Source of the DNA: Microbacterium sp. Root553
GTDB lineage: Bacteria > Actinomycetota > Actinomycetes > Actinomycetales > Microbacteriaceae
Direction: 5' to 3'
Assembly (NCBI RefSeq): GCF_001426995.1
Contig: NZ_LMFY01000001.1
Location: 954,713 to 1,018,712, forward strand
DNA: 64,000 nucleotides
Shown here: in pieces, positions 35,092 through 42,310 of the stretch
How the letters are laid out: each line of letters starts with the position of its first letter
How positions within the stretch are numbered: position 1 is the first letter of the stretch
Notes under the pieces: generated by a model
Seen by the model: only the letters and a program-made list of their open reading frames with translations
The model's database searches: none
Told to the model about the DNA's origin: nothing
Position numbers and translations under genes: made by a program

Positions 35092-35103
35092 GCCTCCAGA
35101 CTA
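35092..35103 (-). promoter_or_regulatory. Leaderless -10 element (TAGTCT)
   Basis: On the minus strand TAGTCT ends 6 nt before the GTG at 35091. Confidence 0.5.
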
Positions 35104-35116
35104 CGAGCGGCACCCC

Positions 35117-35152
35117 TTGACGCAGACTGAACAAGTGTTTAGTCTGCTGCAC
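35117..35152 (+). promoter_or_regulatory. Promoter and operator of the TetR/ABC operon
   Basis: TTGACG at 35117-35122, a 17-nt spacer, TAGTCT at 35140-35145, then 7 nt to the ATG: a near-textbook promoter with a leaderless start. Arms CAGACTGAACA and TGTTTAGTCTG (35123-35146, one mismatch, 2-nt centre) cover the spacer and -10. Strong candidate for TetR autoregulation. Confidence 0.75.
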
Positions 35153-35881
35153 ATGCGTTCAGCTTCTGACGACCTCACCGCCCGCGCCCGCATCCGCGAC
35201 GCCGCGATCGCCGCCTTCGCCCGCGACGGATTCGACGCCACGAGCCTGCGGGCGATCGCCGCGGAGGCCGGGGTCAGCGCCGCGCTGATCGTGCACCATT
35301 TCGGCGACAAGAACACCCTCCGCGCCCAGTGCGACGAGTACGTGGTCAGCGTGTTCATCGATGAGGAGCACGACCTCATCGAGGCGCCGACCGGCGACCG
35401 CATCCGCGCGGCCCTGCACGATCTCGACCGCTACGGCAGGTACGTCGACTACCTCTCGCGGATGCTCGTCGACGGCTCGCCCGCCGCCGATCGACTGTTC
35501 GACAGCTTTCTGGCGAGCACCCGCAGCGTGCTCGCCGAGCAGCGCGACGCAGGGATGCTCGAGCCCATGAGCGACCCCGAGCTGACGACCCTGCTCGTGA
35601 CTCTGATGGGCCTCGGCCCCGTCGTGATGCGCAGTCAGATCGCGCGCGCACTGGGCACGGATCAGCTGAGTCCCGCGGGGCTGCTGCGGCTGACGCTGCC
35701 CACGCTCGAACTGCTCACGCACGGCATCTACTCGACGACCACGCTGCTCGACAGTGCCCGCGACGCCCTCGCGCCATCCGCGGATGCCGCGGACCCCGCA
35801 GACGCCTCGGAACCCGCAGACGCCTCGGGCCCCATGACGACCTCGAAACCCGCAGACGCCTCGGAGGGAGACGCATCATGA
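35153..35881 (+). CDS. TetR family regulator of an ABC exporter
   Basis: 242 residues. HTH at residues 12-58 (ARIRDAAIAAFARDG then SLRAIAAEAGVSAALIVHHFG), followed by a TetR_C_33-like domain (LDRYGRYVDYLSRMLVDG). The C-terminal 35 residues are a Pro/Ala/Asp-rich tail coded by near-repeats of CCGCAGACGCCTCGG. It starts at the ATG set by the promoter at 35117. The next gene overlaps by 4 nt. Confidence 0.9.
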   Translation: MRSASDDLTARARIRDAAIAAFARDGFDATSLRAIAAEAGVSAALIVHHFGDKNTLRAQCDEYVVSVFIDEEHDLIEAPTGDRIRAALHDLDRYGRYVDYLSRMLVDGSPAADRLFDSFLASTRSVLAEQRDAGMLEPMSDPELTTLLVTLMGLGPVVMRSQIARALGTDQLSPAGLLRLTLPTLELLTHGIYSTTTLLDSARDALAPSADAADPADASEPADASGPMTTSKPADASEGDAS

Positions 35882-36945
35882 CCGACACCGTCGAGATCGA
35901 CCGCCTGCACAAGCGCTACGGCAGCCGTGTCGCGCTGCACGAGCTCGGTCTGCACGTGCGACCCGGCACCGTCTTCGGGCTCATCGGCCCGAACGGCGCC
36001 GGCAAGACGACCACTCTGCGCACCCTGGTCGATGTCATCCGCCCCTCGTCCGGCACCGTGCGCGTGCTCGGGGAGGATCCGCGTCACGGCGGCGCGGCAC
36101 TGCGACGTCGCATCGGCTACGTGCCGGGAGAACTGCACCTCGACGGGCGATCGAGCGGACACCGGATGCTGTCGTTCTACGCGCAGGTGTCGGGAACGCG
36201 CGACGCCGCGGCCACGCTGCGCACGGGCCGAGACCTCGCGGACCGCCTCGGCGTCGACCTCTCGCGTCCCGTCCGCACGCTGTCGAAGGGCAACAAGCAG
36301 AAGGTCGGACTCATCCAGGCCTTCATGCACAGGCCGGAGCTGCTGATCCTCGACGAACCCACCAGTGGCCTCGACCCGCTGGTGCAGCGTGAGTTCCTGC
36401 AGATGGTGCGCGAGGCGAGGGATGCGGGCCAGACCGTGCTGCTCAGCTCGCACGTGCTCAGCGAGATCCAGCAGACCGCCGACGAGGTCGCCGTGCTCGC
36501 GAACGGCCGAGTGGTCGCCGACGGCGACGTCGCCTCGCTGCGGCTGGGGTCGATCCGCCGGGTGCGCGTCGAGCTTGCGACGACGGATGCCGCGGCAGCC
36601 CGCGCCGACTTCGACCGGGTTCCGGGGCTGAGCGGGATCGACGCGACGGATGCCGACGGCATCCTGCAGCTGTCGGGAACGATCGACGGCACCATCGATC
36701 CGTTCATCAAGGCGCTCGCCCCGTTCGAGGTGCGAGACCTGACGGTCGAGGAACCCGACCTCGAGGAGTCCGTGCTGCGGCTGTACGGTGACACGGCGGC
36801 GAGCGCAGCGTCGGTTCGGACACGCGGCGAGCGCGGCACGGGTGCTGCCGAGCCCGACGCCGCTGCCGCTGCCGAGGCGCGTGTCGAGACCCGTGCCGAG
36901 CGCCGGACGAGACGCTCGATGCGCGACGGGGAGGGACGGCGATGA
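35878..36945 (+). CDS. ABC exporter ATPase
   Basis: 355 residues. Walker A GPNGAGKTT near residue 39, signature LSKGNKQKVG near 140, Walker B LLILDEPTSGLDP near 158, H-loop SSH near 193. A C-terminal domain (about 220-305) of the drug-exporter type is followed by an Arg-rich tail (RVETRAERRTRRS). Overlaps the regulator and permease genes by 4 nt each, so one operon. Probably drives export of a drug or peptide-like compound. Confidence 0.92.
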   Translation: MTDTVEIDRLHKRYGSRVALHELGLHVRPGTVFGLIGPNGAGKTTTLRTLVDVIRPSSGTVRVLGEDPRHGGAALRRRIGYVPGELHLDGRSSGHRMLSFYAQVSGTRDAAATLRTGRDLADRLGVDLSRPVRTLSKGNKQKVGLIQAFMHRPELLILDEPTSGLDPLVQREFLQMVREARDAGQTVLLSSHVLSEIQQTADEVAVLANGRVVADGDVASLRLGSIRRVRVELATTDAAAARADFDRVPGLSGIDATDADGILQLSGTIDGTIDPFIKALAPFEVRDLTVEEPDLEESVLRLYGDTAASAASVRTRGERGTGAAEPDAAAAAEARVETRAERRTRRSMRDGEGRR

Positions 36946-37742
36946 ACGGCATCCTGCCGGTGTTCCGGCGCAGCCTGCGCGACTCGTGGCGGAGCCTGCT
37001 CGGGTGGACGGTCGGCCTCGCCGCCGTGCTCTTCCTCTACCTTCCGCTCTACCCGAGCCTCGGCGGCAACGGGCAGCTGCAGGACATCATCTCGGCGCTG
37101 CCGAAGCAGCTCGTCGAGACCATCGGATATGACCAGATCTCCAGCGGCGCCGGGTACACGCAGAGCACCTTCTACGGACTGATGGGCTTTCTGCTGCTCA
37201 CGATCGCCGCGGTGCTCTGGGGTTCCGCCGCGATCGCCGGGGCGGAGGAGAGCGGTCGCGCCGAGCTCGACCTCGCGCACGGGATCGGCCGCGGTCAGTA
37301 CGCGCTCGAGTCGGCGGTCGCCGTGCTCGTCCGTCTGCTCTGGCTCGGGGCGTTCTCGGGGTTCGTCGTCTGGGCACTGAACGACTCCGCCGAACTCGGC
37401 CTCGAGGGCTGGCGGATCGTCGGCGCCAGTGCGGCGCTCACCGGGCTCGCGTTCCTCACGGCATCCGCAGCCCTGCTCGCGGGGGCGGCGACCGGGCGCC
37501 GGGTCTGGGCGACCGGTGTCGGTGCAGGGATCGCGGTGGTCGGGTACATCCTGCAGGCGCTCGCCAAGCAGTCGACGGATCTCGACGGGCTGAACGCCCT
37601 CTCGCCGTACGCATGGGTCTACCGGCAGTCGCCGCTCGCCGATGGCGTCGATCCCGGCGGCCTCGCGCTGACCTGGGGGCTCGCGCTGCTGTTCGTCGCG
37701 GCATCGGTCGTCGCGCTGCGCGCCCGCGACCTGCGCGGCTGA
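36942..37742 (+). CDS. ABC-2 type permease
   Basis: 266 residues, six predicted helices (about 21-40, 80-100, 120-140, 165-185, 190-210, 240-262) with the conserved pattern ISSGAGYTQSTFYGLMGFLLL and EESGRAELDLAHGIGRGQY of the drug-export ABC-2 subgroup. Partner of the ATPase just upstream. Confidence 0.88.
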   Translation: MNGILPVFRRSLRDSWRSLLGWTVGLAAVLFLYLPLYPSLGGNGQLQDIISALPKQLVETIGYDQISSGAGYTQSTFYGLMGFLLLTIAAVLWGSAAIAGAEESGRAELDLAHGIGRGQYALESAVAVLVRLLWLGAFSGFVVWALNDSAELGLEGWRIVGASAALTGLAFLTASAALLAGAATGRRVWATGVGAGIAVVGYILQALAKQSTDLDGLNALSPYAWVYRQSPLADGVDPGGLALTWGLALLFVAASVVALRARDLRG

Positions 37743-37753
37743 CGCCCGGGGTG

Positions 37754-37775
37754 GCGGATGCCGCCGCATCCGCCC
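37754..37775 (+). terminator. Hairpin after the ABC-2 permease
   Basis: Perfect 9-bp arms GGCGGATGC and GCATCCGCC with a 4-nt loop, followed by a short CCCCTTT run. Confidence 0.6.
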
Positions 37776-37856
37776 CTTTCGCGCACCCGCTCGCCCGCTC
37801 GCCCTCCCGCTCGCGCGCGCCCGCTCGCCCTTCCACTCGCCCTCCCGCCACCGTGC

Positions 37857-38150
37857 GGGGCCGCTTCCGCACCGCCCCACCCAGCGGGGTCACTTCCGCA
37901 CCGCCCGCCCAGTGGGGCCACTTTCGCACCGCCCCACCCAGCGGGGCCACTTCCGCACCGCCCGCCCAGCGGGGTCACTTTCGCACCGCCCCACCCAGCG
38001 GGGCCACTTTCGCACCGGAATCGAGCCTTTCCGATGCGAAAGTGACCCCGCCCGACTTGGGTCGGCAGCAAGGATGCGAAAGTGACCCCGCCCGACTCGG
38101 GTCGGCAGCGAGGGATGCGAAAGTGACCCCGCCCGAGTCGGCTGGACTCG
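37857..38150. repeat. Inverted array of GGGGTCACTTTCGCA units
   Basis: Six forward units (starts 37857, 37885, 37913, 37942, 37970, 37999; period 28-29 nt; core GCGGGGYCACTTYCGCACCG) are followed by three reverse units (starts 38034, 38074, 38115; period 40-41 nt; core GATGCGAAAGTGACCCCGCC). The centre, forward unit 6 and reverse unit 1, forms a hairpin with about 20-bp arms. Confidence 0.9.
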
Positions 38151-38232
38151 GCTCGACTTGGCTCGACCGGCTCGACTCCACTCCACTCCACTCCAGGATG
38201 CGGATGCATGCAGAGGCGCGCGCTCGAAAGGG

Positions 38233-38288
38233 TTGACACGGCCAAGGTTCGGTGGTTACCTAGTCGAGTAACTAACCCACTAACCACC
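38233..38288 (+). promoter_or_regulatory. Promoter and operator of the GntR operon
   Basis: TTGACA at 38233-38238 and a -10 candidate 17-18 nt later (TTACCT/TACCTA). Arms GGTGGTTA (38251-38258) and TAACCACC (38281-38288) form an exact 8-bp inverted repeat, with an inner GTTAC/GTAAC pair. Typical of YtrA-type GntR autoregulation. GGAGG lies 4 nt before the GTG. Confidence 0.65.
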
Positions 38289-38299
38289 GCGGAGGACTC

Positions 38300-38707
38300 G
38301 TGATCGACGAAGGCAAGCCGCTCTTCCTCCAGATCGCCGAGCAGATCGAGGACTCCATCCTCGACGGCTCACTGGACGAGGAGGCGCAGGCTCCGTCGAC
38401 CAACGAGCTCGCCGGCTTCTACCGGATCAACCCCGCGACCGCAGCGAAGGGAGTCGCCATGCTCACCGACAAGGGAGTGCTGTACAAGCGCCGCGGCATC
38501 GGCATGTTCGTCGCATCCGGGGCCCGAGATCTCGTGCTCGGCGAGCGTCGAGCGGCCTTCGCCGACCGCTTCATCGACCCCCTCCTCTCCGAGGCCCGCA
38601 CGCTCGGGCTCGGCGCCGAGGACCTCGCCGCCCTCCTCCGCGAGCGCGCGGCACAGACAGTCGCAGATCCCGCCGCACCCCGACCAGAAGGGAAGACCGG
38701 AGCATGA
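38300..38707 (+). CDS. GntR family regulator, YtrA subfamily
   Basis: 135 residues: GntR winged helix at residues 5-72 (PLFLQIAEQIEDSILDG then APSTNELAGFYRINPATAAKGVAMLTDKGVL) and a short C-terminal helical part rather than a full effector domain, the mark of the YtrA type. These repress their own operons of ABC exporters and respond to envelope-active compounds. Operon with two ABC genes, overlap 4 nt. Confidence 0.9.
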   Translation: MIDEGKPLFLQIAEQIEDSILDGSLDEEAQAPSTNELAGFYRINPATAAKGVAMLTDKGVLYKRRGIGMFVASGARDLVLGERRAAFADRFIDPLLSEARTLGLGAEDLAALLRERAAQTVADPAAPRPEGKTGA

Positions 38708-39615
38708 CCGCCGTCATCGAGGTACAGAACCTCACGAAGCGCTACAAGGACACCCACGCGCTCGACAACATCTCGCTCAGCCTCGAAGGGGGCGCCATCT
38801 ACGGCCTCCTCGGCCGCAACGGCGCGGGCAAGACGACACTCATGTCGATCCTCACCGCCCAGAACTTCGAGTCCTCCGGCACCGTGCGCGTCTTCGGGGA
38901 GCATCCCTACGAGAACTCGCGCGTGCTGAACCGGGTGTGCTTCGTACGCGAGAGCCAGAAGTACCCGGATGACGCCTATCCGCGTCATGCCTTCGCCGCG
39001 GCGCGCCTGTTCTTCGAGAACTGGGACCAGGACCTGGCCGACGAGCTGATCGCGGAGTTCCAGCTGCCGATGAAGCAGACGATCAAGAAGCTCTCGCGGG
39101 GTCAGCTGTCTGCCGTCGGAGTCATCATCGGACTCGCCTCCCGCGCCGATCTGACCTTCTTCGATGAGCCCTACCTCGGCCTCGACGCCGTGGCTCGGCA
39201 GATCTTCTACGACCGGCTGCTCGCGGACTACGCCGAGCATCCGCGCACCATCGTGCTGTCCTCGCACCTGATCGACGAGGTCTCGAACCTCATCGAGAAG
39301 GTCATCGTCATCGACAGCGGTCGCATCATCCTCAACGAGGACACGGATGCCGTGCGCGACCGCGCCGTCACCGTGGTCGGCGATGCGGATGCGGTCGACG
39401 CCTGGGCCTCCGGCCGCGAGATCCTGCACCGCGAGACCCTCGGACGAGTGGCCTCGGTCACTGTGCTCGGGGCGCTGTCCGCCGCGGAGCGGGCCGAGGT
39501 CGCGGCATCCGGCCTCGATCTGACGCCCGTCTCGCTGCAGCAGCTCGTCGTCCGTCTCACACAGAAGGCCGAGGCCGCCGGCAGAGCCTCGACCGCCAAG
39601 GAAGGAGCACGCTGA
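38704..39615 (+). CDS. ABC transporter ATPase (YtrB-like)
   Basis: 303 residues. Walker A GRNGAGKTT near residue 38, Walker B-like LTFFDEPYLGLDA near 150, H-loop SSH near 183. The signature motif is the unusual LSRGQLSAVG, not LSGGQ. The C-terminal region resembles the YtrB/YxlF regulator-type ATPases. Sits between GntR and a membrane protein with 4-nt and 1-nt overlaps. Probably part of an envelope-stress exporter. Confidence 0.9.
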   Translation: MTAVIEVQNLTKRYKDTHALDNISLSLEGGAIYGLLGRNGAGKTTLMSILTAQNFESSGTVRVFGEHPYENSRVLNRVCFVRESQKYPDDAYPRHAFAAARLFFENWDQDLADELIAEFQLPMKQTIKKLSRGQLSAVGVIIGLASRADLTFFDEPYLGLDAVARQIFYDRLLADYAEHPRTIVLSSHLIDEVSNLIEKVIVIDSGRIILNEDTDAVRDRAVTVVGDADAVDAWASGREILHRETLGRVASVTVLGALSAAERAEVAASGLDLTPVSLQQLVVRLTQKAEAAGRASTAKEGAR

Positions 39616-40301
39616 TGCGACGCACACTCAACGTCATCCGCCTACAGCTGATCAACCGTCAGACGTTCGTCTGGGTGCCGCTGATCATCCTCGTGTCGGC
39701 GACGGTTCTCTCGGTGCTGATCTACGCGATGATCCCCGGCGACGGACCCAAGTACGGCGGGGGCGGGCAGGCCCCGCTCTGGTATTTCTTCGCCATCGGG
39801 ATCTCGGCGATGACCCTCACCTTCCCGTTCTCCCAGGCCATGAGCATCACCCGCCGCGACTTCTTCGTCGGCACGATGCTCACCGCGATCCTGGGCAGCG
39901 CGTTTCTCGCGGCTCTGTTCCTGCTCGGCGGGGGCATCGAGGTCGCGACGAACGGCTACGGCGTCAACGGCTACGTGTTCTACCTGCCATGGCTGTGGGA
40001 GGCGGGTCCGCTCGGGGCGTTCGTCGTGTACTTCGCCCTCGCGCTCTTCCTCTTCGTCCTCGGCTTCACCGGGGCCACGATATACAAGAGCTGGGGCCCC
40101 ACGGTGGTGACGATCGTCGGCGTGGGCCTCTCCCTCGTGCTGGTGGGTCTCGTGTTCCTCGTCACCCGCCTCGAGCTGTGGGTCCAGGTCGGGCTCGCGA
40201 TCGGCGATCTCGGTGCACTCGGGCTCGCGCTGTGGGGCCTCGCGGCCGTGGTGGTGCTCGGCGCGGTGTCGTTCCTCGCCTTCCGCCGCGCGACCCCCTG
40301 A
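39615..40301 (+). CDS. ABC transporter membrane subunit
   Basis: 228 residues with six predicted helices (about 15-37, 55-75, 95-115, 130-150, 160-182, 195-220). No family signature visible beyond its place after the ATPase, which it overlaps by 1 nt. Likely the permease of the GntR-controlled exporter. Confidence 0.83.
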   Translation: MRRTLNVIRLQLINRQTFVWVPLIILVSATVLSVLIYAMIPGDGPKYGGGGQAPLWYFFAIGISAMTLTFPFSQAMSITRRDFFVGTMLTAILGSAFLAALFLLGGGIEVATNGYGVNGYVFYLPWLWEAGPLGAFVVYFALALFLFVLGFTGATIYKSWGPTVVTIVGVGLSLVLVGLVFLVTRLELWVQVGLAIGDLGALGLALWGLAAVVVLGAVSFLAFRRATP

Positions 40302-40333
40302 CGCCTCAGCACTCTCGACGCCTCAGCACTCTC
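40300..40333 (+). repeat. 17-nt tandem repeat across a stop codon
   Basis: Two exact copies of GACGCCTCAGCACTCTC plus the start of a third; the first begins inside the TGA of the permease gene. Confidence 0.9.
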
Positions 40334-40344
40334 GACGCCGATCA

Positions 40345-40382
40345 CGCGGCGGCGCCGGCCCTCTTCGGCCGGCGCCGCCGCG
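40345..40382 (+). terminator. Hairpin with 16-bp perfect arms
   Basis: Arms CGCGGCGGCGCCGGCC and their complement around CTCTTC. Lacks a U-run, as is common in GC-rich actinobacteria. Confidence 0.75.
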
Positions 40383-40480
40383 CGTGCGCGTACCCGCCCG
40401 ACGCCGATGGCGCAACCCGTTGGAGCGATGCGCACGCTCCCGACTAGCGTCGCCCTCCGGGAGGCGGACGGGAGGATGCA

Positions 40481-41650
40481 GTGACCGACATCAGAACGCG
40501 ATTGCGCGCACGCCGTTCGGGCGCGGGCCGGTCGATCCGCGAAGCGGTGCACCCCGCACGCCTGCTCCTGGTCGCCAAGACGACGCTCGCCGTCGGACTG
40601 GCCTGGATGATCGCGCCGCACATGCCCGGCGTCACGGAGCAGTACCCGTACTACGCCCCGCTCGGCGCCCTCGTGAGCATGTACCCCACGCTGATGGGAT
40701 CGCTGCGCTCGGGACTGCAAACGCTGATCGGCCTCGCGACCGGAATCGGCCTGGCGTTCCTGGTGGTCATGACCGTCGGGCCGAACTGGTGGACGATCCC
40801 CGTCGTCGTCGGGCTCGGCGTGCTGGTCTCGGGCACCGGATGGTTCGGCGCGGGCCGGGAGTACGTGCCGATCGCGGCGCTGTTCGTGCTGATCGTGGGC
40901 GGGCAGAACGCCGACGACTACTCGCTCGGATACCTCGTGCAGATGGCCGTCGGCGTCGCGATCGGACTCATCGTGAACGTGGTCATCGCCCCCGCTCCCC
41001 TCACCCTCGCGGCCTCTGCGAGGGTCGACGAGTTCCGCGCGCAGCTGAGCACCCACCTGCAGGACATCGGTGTGGCCGTGTCGGAGTACTGGCCACCCGA
41101 GCGGCAGCAGTGGGCGAGCGACGCGGCATCCCTCGCCGATACCACCGCCGCCCTGCGTACAGCGCTGGCGGAGGCCGACGACAGCCGACGGGGCAATCCC
41201 CGGGCCTGGGGCCGCCGCGGCGAGACCCGGCACATCCACGAGGAGCTGACCCGTCTCGACCGGATCGCCCACCTCATCCGCGACATCTCCGACGAGATCG
41301 CCGACACCATCTGGGACCGCCCGGGATCCCTCGATCTCGACCCCGCGCTGCCCGAGCCGCTGTCGGCTGCATGCCAGGCCGTGGCCGAGGTGATCGCGCA
41401 GCAGGATCCGGTCGACCCCGCAGACCACCGGGCGCGCGGCGAGGCCGCGCGTGCGATCCGGCTGCTGCTCGAGACGGTCGACGACCGCACGATCCGGCAG
41501 GGACGCTCCATGGGTCCTGGTGTGCTCGCCGCGATGGACCTTCGGCGCATCCTGATCGTCAGCGGCCACCGGGAGCCCGAGGAGGAGACGCCGGAGACGC
41601 CCGAGGAGGAGACGCCGGAGTCCGACAGCGAGCGGTCCGGCCGCGACTGA
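40481..41650 (+). CDS. FUSC/aromatic acid exporter family membrane protein
   Basis: 389 residues: six helices in the first half (about 28-50, 55-75, 82-100, 105-125, 128-148, 155-175) with the FUSC pattern (YYAPLGALVSMYPTLMGSLRSG, in pieces YYAPLGALVSM and GSLRSGLQ), then a cytoplasmic helical half and an acidic EEETPETP tail. FUSC proteins are linked to export of aromatic acids or, in eukaryotes, fusaric-acid resistance. GTG start with GGGAGG upstream. Confidence 0.85.
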   Translation: MTDIRTRLRARRSGAGRSIREAVHPARLLLVAKTTLAVGLAWMIAPHMPGVTEQYPYYAPLGALVSMYPTLMGSLRSGLQTLIGLATGIGLAFLVVMTVGPNWWTIPVVVGLGVLVSGTGWFGAGREYVPIAALFVLIVGGQNADDYSLGYLVQMAVGVAIGLIVNVVIAPAPLTLAASARVDEFRAQLSTHLQDIGVAVSEYWPPERQQWASDAASLADTTAALRTALAEADDSRRGNPRAWGRRGETRHIHEELTRLDRIAHLIRDISDEIADTIWDRPGSLDLDPALPEPLSAACQAVAEVIAQQDPVDPADHRARGEAARAIRLLLETVDDRTIRQGRSMGPGVLAAMDLRRILIVSGHREPEEETPETPEEETPESDSERSGRD

Positions 41651-41653
41651 CTG

Positions 41654-42235
41654 TCAGATGGTGTCGTCGGCGGCGAGGATGTCGATCTGCCAGGGACGCC
41701 CGTCGGGATCGTTCGGGTCGTGCGCGTCGACCGCCTCCGTGATGACCTCCTGGACGCGCTCCATCACCGCGTCGAACTCGGACTCGGTCAGCCGCACCAT
41801 GCGCTGCGAGAACGCCGCGTGAATCTCGGTCGCACGTCCGGAGAGGTACTCGGGGGTCCAGGCGACGACCCGCGCCATCATCTCCTGATGGTCCTCGGCG
41901 AGCGAGCGCACCATCGCGGTCCCCAGCGCCTCGTCGGGCACCGGATGCTCGGGGCCGCCGAGATTGATCGACCCTTTGCGGGACTTCCAGACCCGATCGC
42001 GGCGATCCCTCGCGTGCTCCGGAGCCTCTTCGATCAGCCCGGCATCGGCGAGGACGCGCAGGTGGAAGCTCGCGCTGTTGGGGGCGACGCCGAGATCATC
42101 CGCCACATCGGCCGCGCGGAGGTGCTCGCGGCGGGCGAAGAGGCGGATCATCTGACGGCGCAGCGGGTGCGCGTAGGCCTTGAGCATGGCCGTGGTCATC
42201 CAGACCTGGTCTTCTCCGCTCTGCGACTCCGTCAT
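41654..42235 (-). CDS. ArsR family regulator, divergent from MFS gene
   Basis: 193 residues. Winged helix at residues 13-75 (MLKAYAHPLRRQMIRLF then LRAADVADDLGVAPNSASFHLRVLADAGLIEE) and a C-terminal alpha-helical part. It acts on the adjacent MFS gene: a 26-bp perfect palindrome lies between the two starts. ATG with TAGACT 6 nt upstream, so leaderless. The operator overlaps the predicted -35 of both genes. Confidence 0.9.
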   Translation of the reverse strand: MTESQSGEDQVWMTTAMLKAYAHPLRRQMIRLFARREHLRAADVADDLGVAPNSASFHLRVLADAGLIEEAPEHARDRRDRVWKSRKGSINLGGPEHPVPDEALGTAMVRSLAEDHQEMMARVVAWTPEYLSGRATEIHAAFSQRMVRLTESEFDAVMERVQEVITEAVDAHDPNDPDGRPWQIDILAADDTI

Positions 42236-42258
42236 CCCCGCAGTCTATCCGCACGCTA

Positions 42259-42284
42259 AATTGCGCAATAAGTATTGCGCAATT
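42259..42284. promoter_or_regulatory. 26-bp perfect operator-like palindrome
   Basis: Arms AATTGCGCAATA and TATTGCGCAATT around AG. Each arm contains its own palindrome TTGCGCAA. It covers the -35 of the MFS promoter (TTGCGC, 17 nt before TATCGT) and lies 24 nt from the ArsR start. Confidence 0.8.
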
Positions 42285-42310
42285 GTTCTTGCGGAACTAT
42301 CGTGATGAGC
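42275..42310 (+). promoter_or_regulatory. MFS promoter, leaderless
   Basis: TTGCGC at 42275-42280, 17 nt, TATCGT at 42298-42303, 7 nt, then ATG at 42311. Repressor binding at the palindrome would block it. Confidence 0.55.

Larger units (their letters stand above)
37743..38299. other. 557-nt gap between the two ABC operons
   Basis: Contains a terminator-like hairpin (37754-37775), a CGCCC-rich tract, the large inverted repeat array (37857-38150), a GGCTCGAC-type microsatellite to about 38180, and the GntR promoter and operator. No gene seen. Confidence 0.75.

Noticed and set aside
37857..38150. CRISPR array
   Set aside because: Units abut with no unique spacers, are GC-rich and palindromic, and change orientation and period midway. 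No cas gene is near.
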